A DNA stretch of 64,000 bases from Litoribacillus peritrichatus (GTDB lineage Bacteria; Pseudomonadota; Gammaproteobacteria; Pseudomonadales; Litoribrevibacteraceae): NCBI RefSeq assembly GCF_039537985.1, contig NZ_BAABBN010000007.1, positions 372,001-436,000 of the forward strand, read 5' to 3'. This document shows, piece after piece, positions 9,013-16,585 of this stretch. How positions within the stretch are numbered: the first letter of the stretch is position 1; each line of letters begins with the position of its first letter. The notes beneath the pieces are model-generated. The model searched no databases and had not been told where the DNA came from. It was given only the letters and a program-made list of their open reading frames with translations. Made by a program: the position numbers and the translations under genes.

Positions 9013-9299
9013 TAGAAGTCGCCTGTTCAACGCGGGTTACATTATTGTTATGCCCAAAAGTCGGGCTGGCGCCGTGGTTCAAATCCACAGTGGCTGACAG
9101 CCAAAAACAGCATAAATCCAGAATCACCATTAGCCAAGTTGATTGCGTTGAGAAGTAGTGATTTTATCAAAAAACCGGGATCGTCATTGAATGGCTGTAA
9201 GCGGAATAATAGATAGAAATAAGGTATTTCGGGGAGTGAGTGTCCATCGTGGCAACCTTACGGATGCGCACGATGAATGACGGTACGCTGGAAAAAGTA

Positions 9300-9725
9300 T
9301 CATTTAACGATGACCTTGACCACTTCAGAAACCACCGGCGGGTTATGAGGAATGTGGTTTTTATCCCCAAGGATGAGTTGTAGTTTGTGGTTACCCGGTG
9401 GCAGGGTCAGGGTGGTTTCAGTCTGGCCGCCGCCAAAGTGCTTCACATCACTGCCCATTGGCTGATCGAACGGAGGTAATGATTTGGCGTTGACCAGCAG
9501 GTGATGATGCCCTGTTTTGGCTTTATCAATGCCTGCGGGCGCAATCCCCATGCCCTGAAGACCAAATTTGACGGTGAAGGTTGAGGGCACTGTTTCGCCA
9601 TTGTTAGGAGAGATAATGTAGACTTGGGCGCCTTCCGGGGACTCGGTGGCGACGGTGATATGGCTGTATGCACCTAAGGTGCACGCTAACACTACACCAG
9701 CGAGGTATTTTGAATAGGTTTTCAT
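9300..9725 (-). CDS. DUF4399 secreted protein
   Basis: The 141-residue precursor has a cleavable signal peptide (residues 1-26, VATES region). It has a beta-rich DUF4399 domain with YIISPNNGETVPSTFTVKFGLQGMGIAPAG, a histidine cluster KTGHHHLL and a FGGGQTETTLTLPPGNHKLQLILGD segment, a typical immunoglobulin-like end. It should be periplasmic. No enzymatic activity is known for the family. The GHHHL cluster suggests metal binding, but this is inference. Confidence 0.84.
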   Translation of the reverse strand: MKTYSKYLAGVVLACTLGAYSHITVATESPEGAQVYIISPNNGETVPSTFTVKFGLQGMGIAPAGIDKAKTGHHHLLVNAKSLPPFDQPMGSDVKHFGGGQTETTLTLPPGNHKLQLILGDKNHIPHNPPVVSEVVKVIVK

Positions 9726-9810
9726 CGCATCCTTCCTGAGTGGTTAGAGATCACTCAGAAAGTGTAGTCTGCGCTGGAAGGATGGCCAGCTTGTTCTGAC
9801 GAACAGGTGT

Positions 9811-10164
9811 TTATTCTGCGCTGGCGTGGTGTTGCATAATGCATTTACGACAAATGGCTGCGCCTTGCGGGGATGTTATTAAAGAACCCACAACTGCACT
9901 GGACTTGCCGCAGAAAGAGCAGGCCGCATTTTTGTCCGAAGTCTGTGTCAGGTGCGTATTAGTTTCTTTCTTCTCTGACTTAACAGCGCCGCTATCCTTT
10001 ACAACACCACTGCCGATTAACAGTTTGGCCAATTCAGGGTCAATGGTGTCAGGGTTTAGGTCGGCATCCAAATCAATGCCCATCTGTGTTTTAAGATCCT
10101 GTTTTTCCTGCTCAGAGAATTGCGCCAAAAGGCGTTTAATTTGCTGTTTCTGTTGTTCGTTCAT
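9811..10164 (-). CDS. small protein with ClpX-type C4 zinc finger
   Basis: The product has about 117 residues. Its N-terminal half is helical and charged (MNEQQKQQIKRLLAQFSEQEKQDL). Its C-terminal 40 residues match the ClpX zinc-binding domain: CSFCGKSS, then IC-RKC with intervening PQGAAICRKCIM. In ClpX this domain binds adaptors and substrates. Here no AAA+ domain follows, so the protein may be an adaptor or decoy; that is inference. An upstream ATG at 10176 would add four residues, and neither start has a strong ribosome binding site. Confidence 0.75.
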   Translation of the reverse strand: MNEQQKQQIKRLLAQFSEQEKQDLKTQMGIDLDADLNPDTIDPELAKLLIGSGVVKDSGAVKSEKKETNTHLTQTSDKNAACSFCGKSSAVVGSLITSPQGAAICRKCIMQHHASAE

Positions 10165-10208
10165 ATGCGCAACCATCTCTGTTTGGGGCCTTCAACTTAG
10201 TTGAATTG

Positions 10209-11144
10209 TCAGTTTTGAAGGCGGACTTGCCTGTTTGGCGGTTTTATCAGCCCCAACGCGAACAGCATCCCGATGCTGACAATGATGACGCCCATGATTT
10301 CCATGAAATTAGGGATTTCCGATAAAACCGGAACGGATAATATCAAGGCAACGGCCGGAACCAAAGCGCCAAATACAGCGCCTTTGCTGGCACCGATCAA
10401 ATTAACGGACTTACTGAAGAATAATAAAGCCAGCACGGCGGTAAATACCCCTTGAGCCGTTCCTTGAAAAATCACTTCACCGATCGGGGCGGTCGTCAGG
10501 TTGGACTCCATGAACAGGAAATACAGAGGGGTGATAATCAGCATCGACAATACTGATACCAGTGAAGTGGCATGGAAGGCTTCCACTTTCCAGGATCGGC
10601 TGCATAGGGTGTAGGTCGCCCATAAAGAACCACAGACAATGAAGATCAGGTCGCCTTTCCAGCTTTCAGGGTAATCCGGGTTGACGGTGCCGGAATGAAT
10701 GCTTGACCAGCCGATGGTCAGGACTCCGGACACAATGATACCGAAGCCGAAGACCCGGCTCATTGTGAGCTTTTCTTTTAAAAACAACCAGCTTCCTAGT
10801 GTGGTGAAGGTCAGCATGCAGCTGGGGGTAATGACACCGAAGTGGCTGGCAGGTGCAAACGACAGGCCATACATACACAGCGAGATATAACCAACGCCAG
10901 CGCCTGCGGCCAACACCAGGCCTTTACCGAGGTTGATGCCGGTGAACTTGTGTTTCAGAAAAATCGGCAGCAGGATGATGCCCGACACGAAGAACCGGAG
11001 AAAGACCAGATCACTGGCCGACAGCGATTGCTTTACTCCGTAGGCTGAGATGACGGGCCAGGCTCCCCAGATCATGGCGGCAATTAAGCCAAATATAATT
11101 CCTCGGGTGAGCTGGCCTGAATCAGGCTGGAGTGTGTTGGGCAC
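10209..11144 (-). CDS. EamA/DMT family transporter
   Basis: The 311-residue protein has ten hydrophobic segments forming two EamA repeats, each with an acidic-free glycine-rich core (AAMIWGAWPVISAYG and SLWATYTLCSRSW). DMT proteins of this type export amino acids or other metabolites. The gene starts 18 bases after azlD ends on the same strand, so azlC, azlD and this gene probably form one operon of exporters. The substrate is unknown. Confidence 0.85.
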   Translation of the reverse strand: MPNTLQPDSGQLTRGIIFGLIAAMIWGAWPVISAYGVKQSLSASDLVFLRFFVSGIILLPIFLKHKFTGINLGKGLVLAAGAGVGYISLCMYGLSFAPASHFGVITPSCMLTFTTLGSWLFLKEKLTMSRVFGFGIIVSGVLTIGWSSIHSGTVNPDYPESWKGDLIFIVCGSLWATYTLCSRSWKVEAFHATSLVSVLSMLIITPLYFLFMESNLTTAPIGEVIFQGTAQGVFTAVLALLFFSKSVNLIGASKGAVFGALVPAVALILSVPVLSEIPNFMEIMGVIIVSIGMLFALGLIKPPNRQVRLQN

Positions 11145-11162
11145 AGACTTTCCTTCATTGAA

Positions 11163-11519
11163 TTAATGGAATAACACGGTGAGCAATGCAAAGGTGCCGA
11201 GCCCGGAAACGACGGTCATTAATAAATTTCTGGTCAGGAGAGATACACCGAAAGCAACTAATGACGACCATAGATGAAAATTTTCGAAAGAGAAAGATAC
11301 AATTCCTGACTGTCTGATCAGTACAGTTGGCATTATGATCGAAGTTAATACCGCCACGGGGACAAAACTCAATGCTGTATCGGCCAGTGTCTGGTACTTT
11401 CCCCAGAGTTTGTCTTTGGAGGCCAGAGCGAACGGAAAAAAGCGAATGCCAAAGGTTACCGCCATCATACCAGCAATCAGTAATAGGCTTTGCAGATCGG
11501 TTAATTCTGTGGTGTTCAT
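11163..11519 (-). CDS. azlD: AzlD family branched-chain amino acid exporter subunit
   Basis: The 118-residue protein has four hydrophobic segments and the AzlD pattern: an early TFGIRFFPFAL motif and PVAVLTSIIMP in the centre. AzlD is the small partner of AzlC in exporting branched-chain amino acids and their analogues. Its ATG overlaps the azlC stop by four bases, indicating translational coupling. Confidence 0.88.
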   Translation of the reverse strand: MNTTELTDLQSLLLIAGMMAVTFGIRFFPFALASKDKLWGKYQTLADTALSFVPVAVLTSIIMPTVLIRQSGIVSFSFENFHLWSSLVAFGVSLLTRNLLMTVVSGLGTFALLTVLFH

Positions 11520-12259
11520 TCTTGTATCACCTCAGGTTGAAGGACGGGCGTAGTTTGTTTTGTTCTGAAGGTCAGCCAGGTCGGAATTACGATGGCGATG
11601 ACGGAAGACACCAGAATGCTCATTTGGAACGGCAGGTCATGGGTTAACACGGCCACGCCACCTGACAACACCGCGCTGAGCCACATCAGTTTGCTCTTTA
11701 ATAAAGGTGTGACAATGCCGATGAAGGCAACCACCATCGCCACGTCCAACCCCCAGCCGAGAGGATCTTTCAGCTGTGCTCCGACCAAGAACCCTAAGCC
11801 ACTGCACAGAATCCAGTTGGAATACATAAAGGCGAAGGAGCCTAAATAGTAGTGTTGGCAAAACGCCTGGTCGCCTTGTTGATTTAGGCGGTTCAGCACA
11901 GTTGCATAGGTTTCATCGGTTAAACCGAAGGCCATAACGGCTCGCCTGAGCCAAGAATATTGGCGTACATGTTTCATTAAGCTGGCGCTGTACATCATGT
12001 GACGTAAGTTAACGACAAAGGTTGCGCACACCACCACGAACCAAGGGGTTCCCATCCCGAGTAAATTCACCGCTACAAATTGAGAAGATCCTGCGAATAC
12101 AAAAACAGACATAGCCATACAAAGCATGAAAGGCAATCCGAATGCCTGACATAAGGCACCGAACAAAATGCCGAAAGGCACTGCTGCCAGCACCAATGGT
12201 AATGTATCCCGGGCACCGGACAGTGCCATTATGAACTTGTGTTTGAGTGAATGGGTCAT
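11516..12259 (-). CDS. azlC: AzlC family branched-chain amino acid exporter
   Basis: The 247-residue inner-membrane protein matches AzlC: DTLPLVLAAVPFGILFGAL near residue 18, FAGSSQFVAVNLL near 55, NLRHMMYSASL near 85, and a FGLTDETYAT segment. AzlC with AzlD forms an export permease for branched-chain amino acids. It heads the unit azlC-azlD-eamA, with an AraC-type regulator upstream on the same strand. A gap of 154 bases to that regulator holds no obvious hairpin. Confidence 0.9.
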   Translation of the reverse strand: MTHSLKHKFIMALSGARDTLPLVLAAVPFGILFGALCQAFGLPFMLCMAMSVFVFAGSSQFVAVNLLGMGTPWFVVVCATFVVNLRHMMYSASLMKHVRQYSWLRRAVMAFGLTDETYATVLNRLNQQGDQAFCQHYYLGSFAFMYSNWILCSGLGFLVGAQLKDPLGWGLDVAMVVAFIGIVTPLLKSKLMWLSAVLSGGVAVLTHDLPFQMSILVSSVIAIVIPTWLTFRTKQTTPVLQPEVIQE

Positions 12260-12413
12260 CGGTTAAGTACCATCGTGTGTTGTATTCCAAAAGTAAAACT
12301 AAAAGGACAGCAGACCGGTGACTATAAGGCAGTTTTAGAAGGGCATATTGTACGTTTTTGACATTCCGTCCGTTTCAGGTTTCAGGTATTGATCACCTTA
12401 ACGTCGGCAGATG

Positions 12414-13238
12414 TCAATGTCGCGCCTGTTGCTGGAATTTACCGGGAGTAACCCCAAAGGCTTTTTTAAAGTGGCGGTTGAGATGGCTCTGATCGGTAAA
12501 ACCGGTGTTTAGTGCAACATTACTGATTGGCTGACCATGGGCCAATAAGGCTTTTGCCTGATGAAGGCGGGTCTGAACGTGATAGGCGTGGGGTGGCAAA
12601 CCGGTGGCTTTTTGAAAAGTTCGGACTAAATAATGGGGGTTTAACTGCACCAGAGTACTCAAGTCATCCAGAGAAATATTCTGATCCATGTTGGCGTTCA
12701 GATAATCTTTGATTTGCTGAATGGCCCAGTGTTCTGAACCGGTCACCGGTGACAGAAAATGGTGTCGGTTGTGGCGCTGAATCAGGAGCGTCATCACTTC
12801 CAGGTAGACCGTTTGACGTTCTAACGTTGCATGGTTTTGTGGGTCAGCGATCAGCGCGTATAGCCGTTTCAATTGACTGGCGAGCAAAGGGTCGTGGAGG
12901 ACTGACTGGTTGAAGTACGGGGTACAGCCGGCCTGACTTAACTCAGAACCGATCAGCTCAAAATGTTCGGCGGTAGGATAAATGGCCTTATATGACCAGC
13001 CGTAGTCGGTCGCTGAATTCCCGGTATGGACTTCATCGGCGTTGACTAAAATGATGCTGTTGGTGTCTGCAACATGAATTTCACCGGAATGATAAAACGC
13101 CTGGGCCCCTTGTTCGATGACGCCGATGCAAAACCCTTCATGGACATGTTTGCCGAAGGTTTGACGACGAAAACTGGCCTGCAACATCTCCAGGTTGTTT
13201 AAGTCTTTGGCGTAGGTGTATTTGGCTGATTCAGACAT
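12414..13238 (-). CDS. AraC family transcriptional regulator
   Basis: The 274-residue protein has an N-terminal cupin-like sensor domain (FGKHVHEGFCIGVIEQG, a typical His-containing strand) and two C-terminal helix-turn-helix motifs: ISLDDLSTLVQLNPHYLVRTFQKATGLPPHAY and ISNVALNTGFTDQSHLNRHFKKAFGVTPGKF. The family often controls adjacent AzlC-type or LysE-type exporters, and azlCD-eamA lies directly downstream. The ATG at 13238 follows a GGA eight bases upstream. The TTG at 13265 is less likely. Confidence 0.88.
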   Translation of the reverse strand: MSESAKYTYAKDLNNLEMLQASFRRQTFGKHVHEGFCIGVIEQGAQAFYHSGEIHVADTNSIILVNADEVHTGNSATDYGWSYKAIYPTAEHFELIGSELSQAGCTPYFNQSVLHDPLLASQLKRLYALIADPQNHATLERQTVYLEVMTLLIQRHNRHHFLSPVTGSEHWAIQQIKDYLNANMDQNISLDDLSTLVQLNPHYLVRTFQKATGLPPHAYHVQTRLHQAKALLAHGQPISNVALNTGFTDQSHLNRHFKKAFGVTPGKFQQQARH

Positions 13239-13373
13239 TCGATATTTCCGGTAAACAGTCTTCAAAGTCTAGCCAGTTTGTGGCTGAATGTTTAGTACAA
13301 AATTGACTTGTTGGTTAAAAGACCGGATATGTAAAGATCGTAAAGGTACGTGCTTCTGAGGGATGGATACGTT

Positions 13374-13400
13374 AAATAGATCAACTAAATTGATCTATTT
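13374..13400. promoter_or_regulatory. perfect inverted repeat in divergent promoter region
   Basis: AAATAGATCAA (13374-13384) and TTGATCTATTT (13390-13400) form an exact 11-bp inverted repeat around a 5-base spacer. The site lies between the divergent AraC-type regulator and the cytochrome b561 gene, about 140 bases from each start. It could be an operator or a cruciform. No T-run follows, so a terminator is less likely. Confidence 0.6.
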
Positions 13401-13538
13401 AGTCAAAATATTCTAGAAGATTATCGGAATTTTACAGGCTATTCTGTTGTCATTAGATTGAACGAAACATTTTAAGACGACTTTGTCTTAGCAAACCGAT
13501 CTTAATACACAGGCCTTAACGAACTACTGAAGTAACGT

Positions 13539-14087
13539 ATGAAAATCAAAAATACAGAAAATCAATTTGGCTTGGTTGCCATTACCGTACATTGGGTGGC
13601 AGCGCTGGCCGTCATCGGTTTGTTTGCGTCCGGAATTTACATGCGCTCGCTAACCTATTACGACAGCCTGTATCAGGTTTTGCCGTTTTACCATAAGTCG
13701 ATCGGTATGGTGTTGTTGTTATTGATATTGTTTCGCTTAGGCTGGCGCTTTATCAATACTCAACCCAAATCTTTAGAAAGCCATTCGGCGCTGGAAAAGA
13801 AAGGTGCAAAGCTGGCGCATATGGGTTTGTACCTGCTGATGTTATCCGTCATGGTCGCGGGTTATTTAATATCAACGGCGAAAGGCCATCCGGTTAACGT
13901 GTTTGATTTATTTGAAGTGCCTGCATTAGTGCATGGCATTGATGGGCAAGGTGATATTGCCGGCTGGGTACATGAGTACCTGGCGTACGGTTTGATTGGA
14001 TTAGCGGTATTACATGCATTGGGTGCACTCAAGCATCACTTTGTGGATAAAGACAGAACTTTAATGAGAATGATCAAAGGTCAATAA
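13539..14087 (+). CDS. yceJ: cytochrome b561 family protein
   Basis: The 182-residue membrane protein has four hydrophobic segments and histidines placed as in bacterial b561 cytochromes: TVHW near residue 18, YHKSIGM near 51, LVHG near 130, and VLHALGALKHHF near 160. It should bind haem and pass electrons, probably to or from quinone. The gene lies 27 bases upstream of yceI. The b561-YceI pairing is common in proteobacteria and supports co-transcription. Confidence 0.9.
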   Translation: MKIKNTENQFGLVAITVHWVAALAVIGLFASGIYMRSLTYYDSLYQVLPFYHKSIGMVLLLLILFRLGWRFINTQPKSLESHSALEKKGAKLAHMGLYLLMLSVMVAGYLISTAKGHPVNVFDLFEVPALVHGIDGQGDIAGWVHEYLAYGLIGLAVLHALGALKHHFVDKDRTLMRMIKGQ

Positions 14088-14114
14088 CCAAACAACAACT
14101 AGGAGAAAATAAGA

Positions 14115-14690
14115 ATGAAACTAAGAACTTTTGCTGCGGCATCTTTGGCTGCCCTAATGTCCGTATCTGCTTGGGCAGACAAGTACACCATTGATACTGA
14201 AGGCGCTCACGCATCCGTTCAGTTTAAAATCAAGCATTTGGGTTACAGCTGGCTTACTGGTCGTTTTAATGACTTTAAAGGCGAATTCACTTACGATGAA
14301 AAAAATCTGGCGGCGAGTCAGGTCAACGTGGTGATCAACACTAAGAGCATTGACTCCAATCATGCTGAGCGTGACAAGCACTTACGTGGTAATGACTTCC
14401 TGGAAGTGGATGAGTTCCCGAAAGCCATTTTCCAAAGCACGAAAGTCATTCCTGGTAAGGACGGCGAATTCCAGATTGTCGGTGATTTAACTCTGCACGG
14501 CGTGACCAAAGAGATCGTGATTGATGCGGAACACATTGGTGGCGGTAATGACCCTTGGGGTGGATTCCGTAACGGTTTTGAAGGTAAAGCAACGTTGACG
14601 TTGTCTGACTTCAATATGAACTTCAATCTTGGCCCTGCTTCGAAAGAAGTTGAGTTGTACCTTCATGCAGAAGGCATTCGTCAGAAGTAA
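14115..14690 (+). CDS. yceI: YceI family periplasmic lipid-binding protein
   Basis: The 191-residue precursor has a signal peptide (residues 1-21, cleavage after SAWA) and a YceI lipocalin-like barrel: HASVQFKIKHLGYSWLTGRFNDFKG, a DEFPKAIFQS segment and LTLHGVTKEIV. YceI proteins bind long isoprenoids in the periplasm. A ribosome binding site (AGGAG) is present upstream. The gene is followed by a strong terminator, so the b561-yceI unit ends here. Confidence 0.93.
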   Translation: MKLRTFAAASLAALMSVSAWADKYTIDTEGAHASVQFKIKHLGYSWLTGRFNDFKGEFTYDEKNLAASQVNVVINTKSIDSNHAERDKHLRGNDFLEVDEFPKAIFQSTKVIPGKDGEFQIVGDLTLHGVTKEIVIDAEHIGGGNDPWGGFRNGFEGKATLTLSDFNMNFNLGPASKEVELYLHAEGIRQK

Positions 14691-14734
14691 TGATCGTTTG
14701 AATACATAAACGAAACGCACGCATAAAATGTGTG

Positions 14735-14772
14735 CACTAAAAAGGGAGCCTTCATGGTTCCCTTTTTTAGTG
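14735..14772 (+). terminator. intrinsic terminator after yceI
   Basis: The sequence CACTAAAAAGGGAGCC pairs with GGTTCCCTTTTTTAGTG around a TTCAT loop, with one G-U pair and one bulged T. The T-run is in the + strand right arm, and it can also serve the convergent gpt gene. Confidence 0.88.
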
Positions 14773-14814
14773 GTTCAGAAAAAATGGCTCAGAATAACGA
14801 ATTTACCGTGCAGG

Positions 14815-15291
14815 TTAGCCGCCTTTAACGATCGGGTCGGCGTAACTTAACTTCATATCCCAAGGGAAGCGAATCCAGGTGTTTTGAGTCACGGCTTCAA
14901 CGTAGCTGTCGACAAACTCAAGCCCGGCCGGTTTGGCGTACAGGGTTGCAAAGTGGGCTTTTGGATAGTGGCGACGTACTTCAGCGGCGGTTTTTCCGGT
15001 GTCGACCAAATCATCAATGATCAGCCAGCCTTCACCATCATTGGCTATGTCCGGCGCTTTGTTCAGTTTGAATTCACCTTGGCTTTGACCATCGTAACTG
15101 GTGATGCAGATAGTATCGATCAGGCGAATGTTCAGCTCACGGGCAATGATGGCGGTAGGCACCATGCCACCACGCGTCACACACAGAATGCCTTTCCACT
15201 CCTGGATCTCGTGTAGGGTTTTGGCCAAACGACGGCCTGTTTTATGAAGCTCTTCCCAAGAAACGAAGAAATCCAGTTCGTACTTACTCAT
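14815..15291 (-). CDS. gpt: xanthine-guanine phosphoribosyltransferase
   Basis: The 158-residue product matches Gpt over its length: WKGILCVTRGGMVPTAIIARELNIR near residue 33, DTICITSYDGQ near 60 and the PRPP loop LIIDDLVDTGKTA near 90. QNTWIRFPWDM lies near the C-terminus. The enzyme salvages guanine and xanthine to GMP and XMP at the inner membrane face. This is the salvage counterpart to the purine degradation cluster that begins about 2.3 kb further on. GAGGA lies seven bases before the ATG. Confidence 0.93.
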   Translation of the reverse strand: MSKYELDFFVSWEELHKTGRRLAKTLHEIQEWKGILCVTRGGMVPTAIIARELNIRLIDTICITSYDGQSQGEFKLNKAPDIANDGEGWLIIDDLVDTGKTAAEVRRHYPKAHFATLYAKPAGLEFVDSYVEAVTQNTWIRFPWDMKLSYADPIVKGG

Positions 15292-15540
15292 ATACTATCC
15301 TCAGTGGCGGCTTTGATGATCCAGAACCCTGATTTCTGATCAACTGAAGCTTCAAGTTAAAAAGGCGCTAAATTCTAACAGAATGGTCAGCTATTTTCAT
15401 TGAAACTTTAAGATGCCACTAAACTGTTAACTTCACATTAATTCGAATTGAATTGTTCTGGTAATCCTCTGTGTCAGCATAGTTGTCGCGTCAGTTGATT
15501 TCCCCTTAACCTATAACAGAGGGCGATAGAATTGAAATAC
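15292..15540. other. gpt upstream region, no gene seen
   Basis: This A/T-rich stretch between gpt and the IS110 remnant holds the gpt leader and presumably its promoter. I see no ORF with coding signal, no clear -35/-10 pair, and no recognisable purine riboswitch architecture. Confidence 0.5.
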
Positions 15541-15640
15541 AGGGGAGGAATCAGCTTGGTCGTGTGTCCCGGCTCTTGGTACTTTCTTGCCAGCCAATGG
15601 AGCACCGCCACACGCTTCAGTCGCAACAACAGCTGGTGAT
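15541..15640 (-). pseudogene. IS110-family transposase remnant
   Basis: In one minus-strand frame the residues SPAVVATEACGGA can be read. After a 1-base frameshift near 15600 they continue as HWLARKYQEPGHTTKLIPPL. Together this is the VVAMEACGGAHHWAR...GH.VKLIPP segment of IS110/IS1111 transposases. Only about 33 residues remain, with no ends, so it is a dead fragment. It starts within about ten bases of the toxin stop codon. The segment is short, but the two halves match in order and spacing. Confidence 0.8.
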
Positions 15641-15649
15641 TGAGTCGTA

Positions 15650-15934
15650 TTAAATTCGTTTGGCCGCGATTTTGTACACTTGGTTGCGCTCTCGCTTGCC
15701 AACCGCAATCACTATCACCGTGATTTCAGAATCCCGCACCTCGTAGACCAACCGATAACCCGCCTGTTTAAGTTTGATCTTGTACCGATCAACACTGCCG
15801 GACAACTTATCGCCTTCCACCCGTGGCGCCGCTAATCGCTCGGCCAACTTCTTTTTAAATTGCGCTTGAAGCGTGTGGCCCAATTTTTTCCATTCTTTAA
15901 GCGCTTCTTCCTTGAACTTCAGGCTATAGGTCAT
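15650..15934 (-). CDS. RelE/ParE family toxin
   Basis: The 94-residue basic protein (MTYSLKFKEEALKEWKKL...) fits RelE/StbE mRNA interferases: a helical EALKEWKKLG segment, then L-Y-EVRD and the C-terminal VIAVGKRERNQVYKIAAKR. RelE toxins cleave mRNA in the ribosomal A site. Its start overlaps the antitoxin stop by 11 bases. The ATG at 15934 is preferred over an upstream start that would lie inside the antitoxin. The conserved arginines are present, so it may be active. An IS110 remnant adjoins the stop. Confidence 0.88.
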   Translation of the reverse strand: MTYSLKFKEEALKEWKKLGHTLQAQFKKKLAERLAAPRVEGDKLSGSVDRYKIKLKQAGYRLVYEVRDSEITVIVIAVGKRERNQVYKIAAKRI

Positions 15935-16172
15935 CCAAATCGACCTCAATCTCCTTTTGTTCGGCACGGTCGTCGGCGACGGCGTTCAATTCAATGTCTT
16001 CCAATTTATCCATCAAGGCTTCATATGCATCCGCAGGCACGCAATAAAACGCCGGCTCATTGCGATTCAAGATCGCCACTGGAAATCCGCCGCCCGCTGC
16101 GACCGTCGCCATAGGGTTCTTTTTCAATTCGGAAATACTGGCCGAGGTATCGGCCAACACACTGTGGGGCAT
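15924..16172 (-). CDS. Phd/YefM-type antitoxin (StbD-like)
   Basis: The 82-residue acidic protein begins with VLADTSASISELKKNPMATV, a Phd/YefM fold typical of StbD/YefM antitoxins that bind DNA and dimerise. It continues with GFPVAILNRNEPAFYCVPADAYEALM and an acidic C-terminal tail (EIEVDLDDL) that would neutralise the basic toxin. The antitoxin is first, the usual order, and overlaps the toxin gene by 11 bases. It should autorepress through the inverted repeats just upstream (16184-16260). Confidence 0.87.
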   Translation of the reverse strand: MPHSVLADTSASISELKKNPMATVAAGGGFPVAILNRNEPAFYCVPADAYEALMDKLEDIELNAVADDRAEQKEIEVDLDDL

Positions 16173-16183
16173 GACGCTCTCCT

Positions 16184-16260
16184 TAAAGACTGGTTAACAG
16201 GTCTTACAATACGTCTTTATTTTGAAAAATGCTACCAAAAGACCGCTTAATAGGTCTTTT
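16184..16260. promoter_or_regulatory. toxin-antitoxin operator region with paired AAGAC/GTCTT sites
   Basis: Two inverted repeats sit upstream of the antitoxin start. AAGAC (16186-16190) faces GTCTT (16201-16205). AAAAGACC (16237-16244) faces GGTCTTTT (16253-16260) with an 8-base spacer and no mismatch. A further GTCTT lies at 16213. This is the usual design of Phd/YefM autoregulatory operators. More half-sites continue toward the divergent small ORF. Confidence 0.7.
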
Positions 16261-16347
16261 TATTTTAAATCGTTTTCGTGGAAATTTTGGCAGTAAACTA
16301 TCAAAGACTGTCTATCTTGAAGACTTCACAACAAGGAGGTTTTCCTC

Positions 16348-16476
16348 ATGACGGAAACCAAAGAAGTTCAAATTAGATGCACCAATCCTCCTGTAATACT
16401 TGGTTCCCCTTCTTCGATATTCTTTGGCAACATTGAATCATTCGACACCGCCACACTGATTGGCAACAACACATAA
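16348..16476 (+). CDS. putative small ORF, 42 residues, unknown
   Basis: An ATG at 16348 follows a strong GGAGG by eight bases and opens a 42-residue frame starting MTETKEVQIRCTNPPVIL and ending SFDTATLIGNNT. A promoter-like pair, TTGGCA (16287-16292) and TCTATC (16311-16316, 18-base spacer), lies upstream. I recognise no family. There is no hydrophobic segment. It may be a real small protein or the start of a decayed gene. It is divergent from the toxin-antitoxin genes and shares their half-site array. Confidence 0.45.
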   Translation: MTETKEVQIRCTNPPVILGSPSSIFFGNIESFDTATLIGNNT

Positions 16477-16585
16477 ATACTCGCCGCCCTCGCAGTATCG
16501 GGGCGACTAAAAAAGCCCACTTCTGATCATAGAAACCGAATTAATCTTTGATTAAAAAAGGTTTCATTATGTTGAAATCGCAAGT

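Noticed and set aside
9074..9088. tRNA-like T arm (GTGG-TTCAAAT-CCAC)
   Set aside because: The stem and loop match a T arm, but no acceptor, anticodon or D arm pairs around it and no CCA follows. It may be a decayed tRNA end or chance.
9167..9370. - strand 67-residue frame after the DUF4399 gene
   Set aside because: It overlaps the 3' end of the DUF4399 gene out of frame and shows no coding character.
15511..15708. 65-residue frame read as a gene
   Set aside because: It is the IS110 remnant read in one frame; the match changes frame in the middle, so it is not an intact gene.
16532..16565. hairpin GAAACC...GGTTTC with TTAATC/GATTAA as ligase terminator
   Set aside because: The palindrome is real, but in the minus direction no T-run follows it, so a terminator call is not supported.
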